From Clostridium algifaecis (GTDB taxonomy: Bacteria > Bacillota > Clostridia > Clostridiales > Clostridiaceae): 64,000 bases of DNA. The position numbers were made by a program, and so were the translations under genes. Location: assembly GCF_017874415.1 (NCBI RefSeq), contig NZ_JAGGLM010000002.1, positions 124,001 to 188,000 on the forward strand. Reading direction: 5' to 3'. The notes below the pieces were generated by a model. That model saw only the letters and a list, made by a program, of their open reading frames with translations, did no database searches and was not told the origin of the DNA. Positions 18,289-25,909 of the stretch are shown here, piece after piece (the stretch's first letter is position 1; each line of letters begins with the position of its first letter).

Positions 18289-18801
18289 ATGATAAGAGAA
18301 GCAAGTGAAAAAGATTTAAAGGGCATTTTAGAAATTTATAACGATGCTATATTGAGCACAACAGCGATCTATGCTTATAAAATTCAGACTCTTGAGGAGA
18401 AAAAACAATGGTATAAAGAAAAGAAACGAGATGGATATCCATTGTTAGTATTTGAAAAAAATAATACAGTTGTTGGATTTGCTACATTTGGACCTTTTAG
18501 GAACTGGCCAGCATATAAATATACAATAGAACATTCCATATATGTTCATAAGGATTATAGAAATCAAGGGATTGCAACAAAATTAATGAAAGAGATAATA
18601 AAAATTGCTAATGAAAGAGAATATGCAACGATTGTTGCTGGAATTGACGCATCAAATGAAATTAGTATAAAAATGCATGAGAAAATAGGATTTAAGTATT
18701 CAGGTACAGTAACAAAAGCAGGATTTAAATTTGGTAAATGGCTAGACCTTGCTTTTTATCAATTGAATTTAGCAGGACCTAAAATGCCTTTAGAAGGATA
18801 A
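18289..18801 (+). CDS. GNAT family N-acetyltransferase, phosphinothricin-acetyltransferase type
   Basis: The 170-residue protein transfers acetyl from acetyl-CoA to an amine. It resembles the Pat/Bar and MnaT/YncA subgroup, which acts on phosphinothricin, methionine sulfone or similar amino-acid analogues. Seen: the start IREASEKDLKGILEIYNDAI, the ATFGPFRNWPAYKYTIEHSIYV core (in two parts), the acetyl-CoA loop HKDYRNQGIATKLM (Q/RxxGxG/A), and DASNEISIKMHEKIGFKYSG. AAAAGGAG precedes the ATG. It is monocistronic, with a hairpin about 100 bases downstream. Confidence 0.9.
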   Translation: MIREASEKDLKGILEIYNDAILSTTAIYAYKIQTLEEKKQWYKEKKRDGYPLLVFEKNNTVVGFATFGPFRNWPAYKYTIEHSIYVHKDYRNQGIATKLMKEIIKIANEREYATIVAGIDASNEISIKMHEKIGFKYSGTVTKAGFKFGKWLDLAFYQLNLAGPKMPLEG

Positions 18802-18900
18802 CTCAATAAATGAAGTATACTTTTTTAGTATCAGCATTATAAGATTTTGAGATTAGATTAATGTAATCAATGTTGTTGATATAAATTTTTGTTACTATTC

Positions 18901-18923
18901 AGGCATTCCTAAAAGGAATGCCT
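18901..18923. terminator. Hairpin between the GNAT gene and the convergent collagen-like gene
   Basis: The 9-bp stem AGGCATTCC/GGAATGCCT has a 5-base loop and is followed by ATATTATTAATT. A weak bidirectional terminator is likely; the T-run is poor. Confidence 0.6.
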
Positions 18924-18999
18924 ATATTATTAATTGAATATAGTTATATTTATTATAAAAATCTAATAACCAGGCCTCTAGCTTCACAATAACAGTGGC

Positions 19000-19650
19000 T
19001 TACTGACCCAGGTGGTTCTCCTTTAGCTCTATTTCATCCTGAATCTGCTTTATTTTCTTTAGGTCTAAGACGGCCAAAATCTCCTTTATCTTCTTTAATT
19101 CCATTTCATCCAATCCAGGGTCTCCTTTTGGACCTCTAGGTCCAGGACAACCAGGGTCTCCTTTTGGACCTCTAGGTCCAGGACAGCCTGTATCTCCATG
19201 GTGTCCTCTAGGTCCAGGACAACCAGAATCTCCTTTTGGACCTCTATCTCCAGTGCAACCGGGATCTCCCTTATCTCCTTTAAGTCCAGTGCAACCGGGA
19301 TCTCCTTTATCTCCTTTAGGTCCAGTGCAACCGGGATCTCCCTTATCTCCTTTAAGTCCAGTGCAACCGGGATCTCCTTTATCTCCTTTAGGTCCAGTGC
19401 ACCCAGGATCTCCTTTATCTCCTTTAGGTCCAGTGCAGCCAGGATCGCCTTTTGGACCTTCCTTACCACAAACTGTTATACACTTATGATAACAACCATC
19501 TTTTGATTTATCAGGGCATTCAGAACTCTCCATATTGTTTTTATTTGTCTCATCAAATTTCATTTCCTGTATCTCAACATCTTCACTTCCATTTTTATCA
19601 ATAAATTCACGGCTACTTTTTGAGTGCCCCAATCTTCTATGCTTTGCCAT
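19000..19650 (-). CDS. Cysteine-rich collagen-like protein
   Basis: This 216-residue protein has a non-repetitive head of about 66 residues ([16 protein letters not shown]) ending in a Cys-containing segment, then about 35 Gly-X-Y triplets that should form a collagen-type triple helix. A tail of about 37 residues follows. The core unit is twelve residues, [12 protein letters not shown], so a cysteine returns every fourth triplet, with later [12 protein letters not shown] variants. No signal peptide or LPXTG anchor is seen. Collagen-like proteins in spore formers are often exosporium or spore-surface components (BclA-like), which fits but is unproven. AAGGAGG precedes the ATG. The tail looks like repeat DNA read in another frame. 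Confidence 0.85.
   Translation of the reverse strand: MAKHRRLGHSKSSREFIDKNGSEDVEIQEMKFDETNKNNMESSECPDKSKDGCYHKCITVCGKEGPKGDPGCTGPKGDKGDPGCTGPKGDKGDPGCTGLKGDKGDPGCTGPKGDKGDPGCTGLKGDKGDPGCTGDRGPKGDSGCPGPRGHHGDTGCPGPRGPKGDPGCPGPRGPKGDPGLDEMELKKIKEILAVLDLKKIKQIQDEIELKENHLGQ
19250..19465 (-). repeat. Six tandem 36-bp repeats encoding collagen triplets
   Basis: The block beginning CCAGTGCAACC on the plus strand recurs at 19250, 19286, 19322, 19358, 19394 and 19430, exactly 36 bp apart. Units 1 to 4 are nearly identical, alternating between two versions (CCCTTATCTCC/CCTTTATCTCC and AAGT/AGGT). Repeat number is likely to vary between strains. Confidence 0.9.
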
Positions 19651-19882
19651 ATATTTATTTCCTCCTTTTTATAATAATTTAGATAACATATCTAAAGTCA
19701 TATCAAATTAAAAATTAGTAGAAATAAGGATTACTTAATTTAAGGATTTCCTCCTTAATACATAATATGCTGATTTATTAATATTGCGACAAAATTCTAG
19801 AAAAATAAGAATCAGGCACATTTATTTGTATCAGTTCTGATATGTTTATATAAAAAGTGGACATTATAAATTATTTATAAAA

Positions 19883-21206
19883 TTATATTGTAGGAAGAGA
19901 CTTATTTGTAGGGCTTTGTATCCAATTCCCTTTATAATCATACCGTGAACCGTGGCAAGGACAATCTCAAGTTAATTCATCCTCGCCATGGCCTTTTTGA
20001 ATATATTCAAGATTTTCGTCTGGAATATCAATCCTTTGTGCAATAAAGTTGTTTGCTGTTATTATAAGATCATTAGCAGCATTTTGATAGCTGTGGATAT
20101 ATTAAATCTTCCAGGTGAAAATATTTCTGAAAATTCATTTTCATTTTCAAGAATCATATCACTTATTATCATTGCAGCTGCCATTGAACTTGTCATTCTC
20201 CATTTTTTAAATCCTGTCTCAACATAAATATTAGGAGTTTTTGATGAGTAATGACCTATGTAAGGTATACTATCTAAAGTCATACAATCTTGTGCTGACC
20301 AATGATATTTTTCTACGGAATTTGGATAAAACTCTTTGGCTACTTTTCTTAATTTATTATAAGCTCCACCTTCTTCGTTTTCACCAGTTCTTTGAGCTAT
20401 GCCTCCAAGTAATAATAAATTTTTATAATTTCTAAATGAATAGGAGTTTTTATCAACGCCTATATACATTCCATTTACATCTTGAGCATTTTCTAAAGCT
20501 ATAACGTAAGATCTTTCTTGATGCATTTTCATAAAGTAATAGCCTGGAGTATTTAAAAATGGATAATGTTTTGCTACTACTATTTTATTTGCTTTAATTT
20601 CTATCCCATCTTTTGTAACTACAGAATTTTCTTCAGTAATATCAAGTGCTGTTGTATTTTCATAAATAGTCAATTTTTCTGAAATTGCTCTTAAAAATTT
20701 AAGTGGATTAAACTGTGCTTGATTTTTAAACTTTAACGCTTTTTTAATCTTAAAGGGAAAATTTACTTTATCTGCTAATTCTGCATCGATTCCTAATTTC
20801 TTAGCTGCATTATATTCATTTTCAAGACTTTGAGTATTATCTAAAGAATACACATATGCATCTTTGTATTCAAAATTACAATCAATGTTTTCTTTATTAA
20901 TTATTTCCTTATATTTTTGTATTGCAAGTCCATTAGCCTTAGCATATTGCCTTGCTCCTTCTTCACCAAATTCTTTTATTAAATTAAGTCATGTTGGCAT
21001 GTTATCTTTGCAGTTGTGTTTTTGTAACTCCGCCCGCAATACTTTTGGAATCAATAACAACAACGTCTCTTCCGACCTTATTAAGCATATATGCTGTTAG
21101 AAGACCAGCCATTCCAGCTCCTAGTTATAATAATATCACATTGTATATCCTTATTTAAGGATTCTCTTCTTCTAAAATTAGCCTCAGAATTCCATACACT
21201 TTCCAT
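19883..21206 (-). pseudogene. Broken FAD-dependent oxidoreductase with C-terminal Rieske domain
   Basis: The gene starts at 21206 (MESVWN...) and is interrupted at least three times. After CDIIIT a one-base shift is needed to read GAGMAGLLTAYML (the FAD GxGxxG region). Another is needed to read NTTAKITCQHDLI, and another to enter LIKEFGEEGARQYAKANG. From there 20062-20853 is a clean frame of 260 codons covering most of the DAO domain. A further break and in-frame stop precede DCPCHGSRYDYKGNW, the Rieske cluster half-site. The intact protein would be a glycine/D-amino-acid oxidase-like enzyme with a Rieske [2Fe-2S] tail. No longer functional. The 19651-19882 stretch before it holds only the collagen gene leader. 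Confidence 0.88.
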
Positions 21207-21301
21207 GTAAATCACCTCATGCTTAGTATTCCACTTTTTTTGTAATATACACGGATTTTTAGTATAAAATAGACTAATTTGGATTATAAATATTACTATT
21301 T

Positions 21302-21320
21302 ATTTGTATACTATACAAAT
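21302..21320. repeat. 19-bp palindrome downstream of the LUD gene
   Basis: ATTTGTATA-C-TATACAAAT is a perfect 9-bp inverted repeat around one base. It lies 18 bases beyond the LUD stop codon. It may act as a terminator stem or protein-binding site. Confidence 0.5.
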
Positions 21321-21337
21321 AATTTTTACTTAAAATT

Positions 21338-21982
21338 TTAATATCCCAATTCTTCTCCAACAAGAATTACCTTGATTCGCCCTGGAAACCTTCCAATACG
21401 CGTAATAACTGTATATGTACATATACAGTTAGTTCCTACACAGTCAGCACATTTTCCCGTAATAGAGCACGGAGTTTTGTAATTAAATCTGATGGTATTT
21501 TGTGGACACGCTATTAACTTAATTCTCTTATAAGCACTTTCTATATCAGAGCATACTTTGTTCATTCCTACAACTACAACGACATGTTTGGGTCCGTACA
21601 TCATTGCAGCTAAACGGTTACCACTACCATCAATATTTACAAGTTCACCATTTATTGTGATAGCATTAGAACTTAAAAAATAGTAGTCACTTGTTACTAT
21701 TTTACTATAGGTTTCATCTCCTTTATCTAATAGTTTTTCATTAAATAAATCTTCTACATCAGTGTATGAATATTTATCCGACTTTACTGCATCAAAAAAA
21801 CCAATTTCTCTTAAAGTCTGAGAATCTCCCCAAGCTATTTTATCTTTATGAGATAAAAATGATATGGCTTTTTCTAAAGCTTCTTCTTTTGTACTGGTCC
21901 AAAAACCTTCCATCCCTCTATGTGAAAGATTGTTGATAATTGTATTTGCGAGTTTTTTATAATATTCTTTTTTGTTTGACAT
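21338..21982 (-). CDS. LUD domain protein (lactate utilisation LutC/YkgG-like)
   Basis: The 214-residue protein belongs to the DUF162/LUD family, members of which occur in lactate and other hydroxyacid oxidation systems. Recognised: KEEALEKAISFLSHKDKIAWG (within the N-terminal half), the GDSQTLREIG segment, SSNAITINGELVNIDGSGNR, and GPKHVVVVVGMNKVC. A cluster of cysteines follows near the C-terminus (CSITGKCADCVGTNCIC) and could bind an Fe-S cluster. I start at the ATG at 21982 (MSNKKEYY), which has AGAGG ahead of it, rather than at 22030 inside the transporter gene. It is the third gene of a hydroxyacid operon controlled from a divergent LysR gene. Confidence 0.88.
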   Translation of the reverse strand: MSNKKEYYKKLANTIINNLSHRGMEGFWTSTKEEALEKAISFLSHKDKIAWGDSQTLREIGFFDAVKSDKYSYTDVEDLFNEKLLDKGDETYSKIVTSDYYFLSSNAITINGELVNIDGSGNRLAAMMYGPKHVVVVVGMNKVCSDIESAYKRIKLIACPQNTIRFNYKTPCSITGKCADCVGTNCICTYTVITRIGRFPGRIKVILVGEELGY

Positions 21983-22014
21983 ATAATATACCTCTTTTCT
22001 ATAATAATTTATTA

Positions 22015-22956
22015 TTAAAATAATGCACATAAAATTGGTACGGTAACAATGGAAAATATAGTGGATATAAATATAATGGCTGAAGCAAAAGCAGCATCAC
22101 ATTCATATTTATCAGCAAGTATTGCAGTTGTAGTACCTGCGGGCATTCCAGTCAATAAAGTTGAGATTCCTATAATAAGAGGGTCTATCTTTAATAATTT
22201 TAATAAAACAAAAACAAGTAAAGGAAAAGCAATCAAGCGAATAAATGTAAAATAAAATGTTGCTTTGTCAAAAATCTGACTTATTTTACATGCTGATAAA
22301 ATACAACCTATTATTATCATTGATATTGGAATTGTGCACTGACTCATGAAAGTAATACTGCGATTTATAGAATCAGGTAGTTTTATACTAAAAGCCATAA
22401 TGAGAAGGCCCAGAAATACCGCAATAATACACGGGTGAAAAATTAAATTTTTAATTGTCTGTTTTGTAAAAGCAAGTTGTTCTTTGCCATTTTCGTCCAC
22501 TTTTCTACCTGTAAATTGAGTTAATCCAGATGTCCACATTGTAATTCTGATAGGTATTTGAAAAATGGAGGCATAAAGTACACCAGTAGAATTAAAAATA
22601 TTATTTACAACAGGTAATCCAATAAAACTGGAATTGGAACATATAAGTCCATAATTCATAACAGGCTGCATCTTGTCTGAAAAACGTCTAAAAAGTAACT
22701 TTCCTAAAAATATAGAAATAATCTGAACAACGATGGAAATACAAAAAGCTGTAAGTGAATTTTTAATTAAATCAGGTGTTAGTTTTCCTTGAAATGAAAC
22801 AATTATATTACATGGCAATATCAAATAAATTAATAAATTGGATAGACCTTTTTGAGCACTTACATTTATGACTCTATGCCTTCTTGAAATAATTCCAATA
22901 ATAATCAAAATCAACATGGAAAGTTGTAAATTCAACATCTGTAAAAATAATTTCAT
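22015..22956 (-). CDS. AEC family transporter (2-hydroxyacid cluster)
   Basis: The 313-residue carrier of the auxin efflux/malate permease family has about ten membrane helices. It shows QKGLSNLLIYLILPCNIIVS in the second helix, NSSFIGLPVVNNIF in the centre, and LLTGMPAGTTTAILADKYECD near the end. It lies 21 bases after the dehydrogenase gene and 32 bases before the LUD gene. Bacterial AEC proteins move carboxylates, and this context suggests uptake or efflux of the 2-hydroxyacid or oxoacid handled by the dehydrogenase. The exact substrate is not predictable. Confidence 0.9.
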   Translation of the reverse strand: MKLFLQMLNLQLSMLILIIIGIISRRHRVINVSAQKGLSNLLIYLILPCNIIVSFQGKLTPDLIKNSLTAFCISIVVQIISIFLGKLLFRRFSDKMQPVMNYGLICSNSSFIGLPVVNNIFNSTGVLYASIFQIPIRITMWTSGLTQFTGRKVDENGKEQLAFTKQTIKNLIFHPCIIAVFLGLLIMAFSIKLPDSINRSITFMSQCTIPISMIIIGCILSACKISQIFDKATFYFTFIRLIAFPLLVFVLLKLLKIDPLIIGISTLLTGMPAGTTTAILADKYECDAAFASAIIFISTIFSIVTVPILCALF

Positions 22957-22977
22957 TATAGTAAAGCTCCTTACAAC

Positions 22978-23883
22978 TTATTTTTCTGCATCAATTACAG
23001 TAAAAAGATTATCTACGGCAGTGTTGCCAACTCGTTCCAGGCATTCTTTAGTATTGCCACCTATATGTGGTGTAGCAACAAAATTTTCAAGTAATACGAG
23101 GGGGTTGTCTTTTTTCGGTGGTTCAGATAAGAAAACATCTGAAGCAGCAGCCTTTATTTTACCATTGATTAAAGCATCATATAGAGCTTTTTCATCTACA
23201 ATTCCGCCTCTTGAGGTATTAACCAGTATAAGGTTAGGGTTTGCTGCATCTAATGCATTTTTACCAATTAAATTTTTAGTTGAATCCGTCAGTGGAACAC
23301 TGATATTTACATAATCTGAATTTGAAAATAATTTCTGAATGGTATTAATTTTTTTAATTCCAAGAGAAGATGCTTCATCCTTTGATACAAATGGATCATA
23401 ACCTGTTAAATTTACATGGAATGCAGCACCCATCATTTCAGCAATACGCAAAGATATTTTTCCAATGCCAACCATTCCCAATGTTTTCCCATATATATCA
23501 TTTCCAATTAGCTCTATTGGGCCATGAGAATTATAGCGATTTTGACATATTCCAATATTTGCTTTTTTTATGTTTCGGCTTAGAATCATTATCTGTGCAA
23601 CAGCCAGTTCTGCAACAGATTCCATACTTTGATTTGGCACATTTGGTACTGGTATTCCATGTTCTCTTGCAGCTTCAACGTCGATGGTATCACGACCAAT
23701 ACCGTGCATGGAAATTACTTTTAGATTTACTGCTTTTTCAATGATTTCTCTTGTAACATGTACACGTCTTACCATTATTGCATCCAATTTCTCAGGATGT
23801 TTAAAATTCGTAACAATTTCTGCTCTTTCAGCTAATCTGTTGTAGGCAGATTTTGCGATATTTTCACTTAAGTATACTTTCAT
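22978..23883 (-). CDS. NAD-dependent D-isomer-specific 2-hydroxyacid dehydrogenase
   Basis: The 301-residue enzyme interconverts 2-oxoacids and D-2-hydroxyacids. The nucleotide-binding loop is TLGMVGIGKISLRIAE, where the last Gly of the usual GxGxxG is Ser. The catalytic residues are visible: Arg in VNTSRGGIVDE, Glu in FLSEPP and His in TPHIGGNTKE. The sequence is nearer to phosphoglycerate-dehydrogenase-like members than to fermentative D-lactate dehydrogenase. It is the first gene of the operon with an AEC transporter and a LUD protein, and divergent to a LysR gene 125 bases away. Substrate unknown. Confidence 0.92.
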   Translation of the reverse strand: MKVYLSENIAKSAYNRLAERAEIVTNFKHPEKLDAIMVRRVHVTREIIEKAVNLKVISMHGIGRDTIDVEAAREHGIPVPNVPNQSMESVAELAVAQIMILSRNIKKANIGICQNRYNSHGPIELIGNDIYGKTLGMVGIGKISLRIAEMMGAAFHVNLTGYDPFVSKDEASSLGIKKINTIQKLFSNSDYVNISVPLTDSTKNLIGKNALDAANPNLILVNTSRGGIVDEKALYDALINGKIKAAASDVFLSEPPKKDNPLVLLENFVATPHIGGNTKECLERVGNTAVDNLFTVIDAEK

Positions 23884-24008
23884 AAAAATCTTCCTCTTTA
23901 AATTATATTTTAATATAGTGCTATTTTATCTCACATAAAAATACTTGTAAAATGCTTTTAATTCATCTAATATATAAACTATAATGCATATTTATAGGAG
24001 ATGAATAT

Positions 24009-24896
24009 ATGACGATTTTGGAAATAGATGCATTTCTTATGGTTGTAAAGATTGGAAGTATTACTGCTGCAGCTGAACAACTATATGTTACACAGCCTGC
24101 ATTAAGTAGACGGATTGCAGCACTTGAAAAAGAACTTGGATACAGTCTTATGGAACGTGGAAAGGGAATCCGATCAATAAAACTTACAGAGAAAGGAAAA
24201 GCTTTTGTTGCCGTTGCACATAAATGGAAAATGCTGTGGGGCGAGACAGGTAGGATTTCAAAACTGGATGGTAATCTGAATCTGAACATATCTGCTATAG
24301 GAAGCCTGCTCACTTATATTTTCCCAGAAGTATTTCAAAAATTTTTAAATAAAAGCCAGGATTTAAGTCTATCTATCCAAAATCATCATTCTTATGAAGC
24401 ATATAGCTTCATTGAAAGTGGGCTGGCAGATATTGCTTTTATTTCCGATGCCATGTATTCCAAAAATGTTGAAACAATTCCTGCATTTCGTGAACCCATG
24501 GTTTTTGTTGCGGGAAAGAATGTGTCAATTTCAGCTAAAATACATCCATCCAGACTGGATGTAGCTCATGAAATCAAGATACCCTGGAGTCCACAATTTG
24601 ATATATGGCATGATTATTGGTTTAATACTTTTGCAAAACCGAGAGTAACACTTGATCAAATGTCCATGATGGAATATTTTTTAGATATTGAGAAAAACTG
24701 GGCAGTAGTACCTGTATCAGTAGCATTAAAAATTGCAAAGACAGTTGACATTGAAGTTTGCAAAATAGAAGATGGACCTCCAGATAGAATTATTTATTAT
24801 ATTTTAGGGAAACAACCAAAGAAATTAATAAAATTTTTGTTGCAATTACTTGATAAAAAAGTAAAAAACATAGAGGGTGTTAATTCTTACCTTTAA
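24009..24896 (+). CDS. LysR-family transcriptional regulator
   Basis: The 295-residue regulator has an N-terminal winged helix-turn-helix (SITAAAEQLYVTQPALSRRI, residues about 16-36) followed by ALEKELGYSLMERGKG, then an effector-binding domain. It is transcribed divergently from the 2-hydroxyacid dehydrogenase operon. LysR proteins typically bind the shared intergenic region and activate the divergent operon when a pathway metabolite is present, so a hydroxyacid or oxoacid is the expected inducer. The 125-bp intergenic region (23884-24008) contains the dyad ATAGTGCTAT, a possible site. Confidence 0.93.
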   Translation: MTILEIDAFLMVVKIGSITAAAEQLYVTQPALSRRIAALEKELGYSLMERGKGIRSIKLTEKGKAFVAVAHKWKMLWGETGRISKLDGNLNLNISAIGSLLTYIFPEVFQKFLNKSQDLSLSIQNHHSYEAYSFIESGLADIAFISDAMYSKNVETIPAFREPMVFVAGKNVSISAKIHPSRLDVAHEIKIPWSPQFDIWHDYWFNTFAKPRVTLDQMSMMEYFLDIEKNWAVVPVSVALKIAKTVDIEVCKIEDGPPDRIIYYILGKQPKKLIKFLLQLLDKKVKNIEGVNSYL

Positions 24897-25079
24897 CTAT
24901 AGCAATACCTGAGAAATATATGATGAAGATTTATAAGAAAACATCACGGTGTTGTTTTAAAACATTCAAATTAATAAATAGAAAGATAAAATTTAAGTTT
25001 TAAAGGCAACAATTATTATCATTAAATTAAAAAGCAGTAAAAATTGCTAATACTAATGATATAATAATAGTAAAATAAA

Positions 25080-25175
25080 TAAGCTTTGAGATAAAAACAC
25101 TATTCGGTTGGTAGTCCGGATGCGTTTTATACGTAAGTAACCTACCCTCCTGGGGTTGTCCATTCTCTATATAAG
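25080..25175 (+). promoter_or_regulatory. Probable yjdF riboswitch
   Basis: The untranslated leader of the yjdF gene contains a dense set of GC-containing conserved-looking blocks in otherwise AT-rich DNA: TTCGGTTGGTAGTCCGGATG, GTAAGTAACCTACCCTCC and TGGGGTTGTCC. GGTAG can pair with CTACC. This fits my memory of the yjdF motif RNA, which binds azaaromatic compounds and regulates yjdF translation. The other part of the 24897-25201 gap is AT-rich and holds no gene that I can see. Identification rests on position and partial motif recall. Confidence 0.65.
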
Positions 25176-25201
25176 CTTTGTGTATAAACAGGAGGAGAAA
25201 A

Positions 25202-25609
25202 ATGATTAAATTGACGGTTTTTTTTGAAGATCCATTTTGGAAGGGAGTTTTCGAAAAAATTTGTAATGGCAAGCTTGAAATATGCAAAGTGGTTTTTGGG
25301 AAAGAACCCAAGGATTATGAAATATATGAGTTCGTTTTAAAAAATTATTATAAACTTGAATTCAGTAAACCATTATTGGTTGATGAAAAGCTTGAATTGA
25401 AATTAAACCCTAAGAAAATGCAGAGAAAAATTCGAAGAACGCTACAGAAAAAAGGAATTGGTACAAAATCTCAGCAAGCAATGAAACTTGATTATGAAAA
25501 TAGAAAGATTGAAAGAAGGGTAATATATAAAGAAAAACGGGAAGAAATAGAAAAATTGGAATATCAAAAAAGACAGGAAAAGAAAAAACAGAAGAAAAGA
25601 GGACATTAA
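25202..25609 (+). CDS. yjdF: YjdF family protein (DUF2992)
   Basis: The 135-residue protein begins MIKLTVFFEDPFWKGVFE and includes KVVFGKEPKDYEIYEFVL, both typical of YjdF. The C-terminal half is strongly basic and helical (KKMQRKIRRTLQKKGIGTKS, then many Lys, Arg and Glu), suggestive of nucleic-acid binding. Its function is not established; it is the usual gene behind the azaaromatic-sensing yjdF riboswitch, so a role in coping with toxic aromatics has been proposed. I start at the ATG at 25202, 6 bases after AGGAGG. A TTG at 25178 would fall in the leader RNA and is rejected. Confidence 0.9.
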   Translation: MIKLTVFFEDPFWKGVFEKICNGKLEICKVVFGKEPKDYEIYEFVLKNYYKLEFSKPLLVDEKLELKLNPKKMQRKIRRTLQKKGIGTKSQQAMKLDYENRKIERRVIYKEKREEIEKLEYQKRQEKKKQKKRGH

Positions 25610-25615
25610 TAAATA

Positions 25616-25650
25616 AAAAGTACTTAGTGGAGGAATCCTTAAGTACTTTT
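25616..25650 (+). terminator. Terminator after yjdF
   Basis: AAAAGTACTTA pairs exactly with TAAGTACTTTT (11 bp); an inner GGA/TCC adds to the loop. The stem ends in TTTT. It starts 6 bases after the stop codon. The following 25651-25909 stretch is AT-rich and holds no gene that I can see. Confidence 0.8.
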
Positions 25651-25909
25651 CGTATATTAACAAAAATATAAAGTAAATAAATAAATTTAATGAAAATTAA
25701 GTAAATTATAGGAAACTTATGGTATAATAATTTTATATTTAAGTATAAATTGAATTTATAAGTAAGCCTTTTAAATATATAGAATTAAATATTAAAATTT
25801 CCATATAGCATATAAAAAAGGACTCACTCGATTGAGATAATTAGATATAAGCCAAATTAATTTTAAATCCAGTATTAAGCTTTGTAAATGTGTAAAGGGG
25901 TGGGTATTC

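Noticed and set aside
19246-19465. CRISPR array
   Set aside because: The 36-bp units are contiguous tandem coding repeats without spacers, and no cas gene is present.
19095-19469. Second long frame on the minus strand within the collagen repeats (LKEIKEI repeats)
   Set aside because: It arises because the 36-bp repeat has no stops in this frame; the Gly-X-Y frame has the start site and head domain. The relation to the tail is reported as a finding.
19198-19506. Plus-strand frames in the collagen repeats (Ser/Pro-rich)
   Set aside because: Mirror frames of the repeat with no ribosome binding site.
20864-21100. 78-codon plus-strand frame
   Set aside because: It lies opposite the decayed FAD oxidoreductase, whose motifs are recognisable on the minus strand.
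22868-23314. 148-codon plus-strand frame over the AEC/dehydrogenase junction
   Set aside because: It crosses two well supported minus-strand genes and has no family resemblance.
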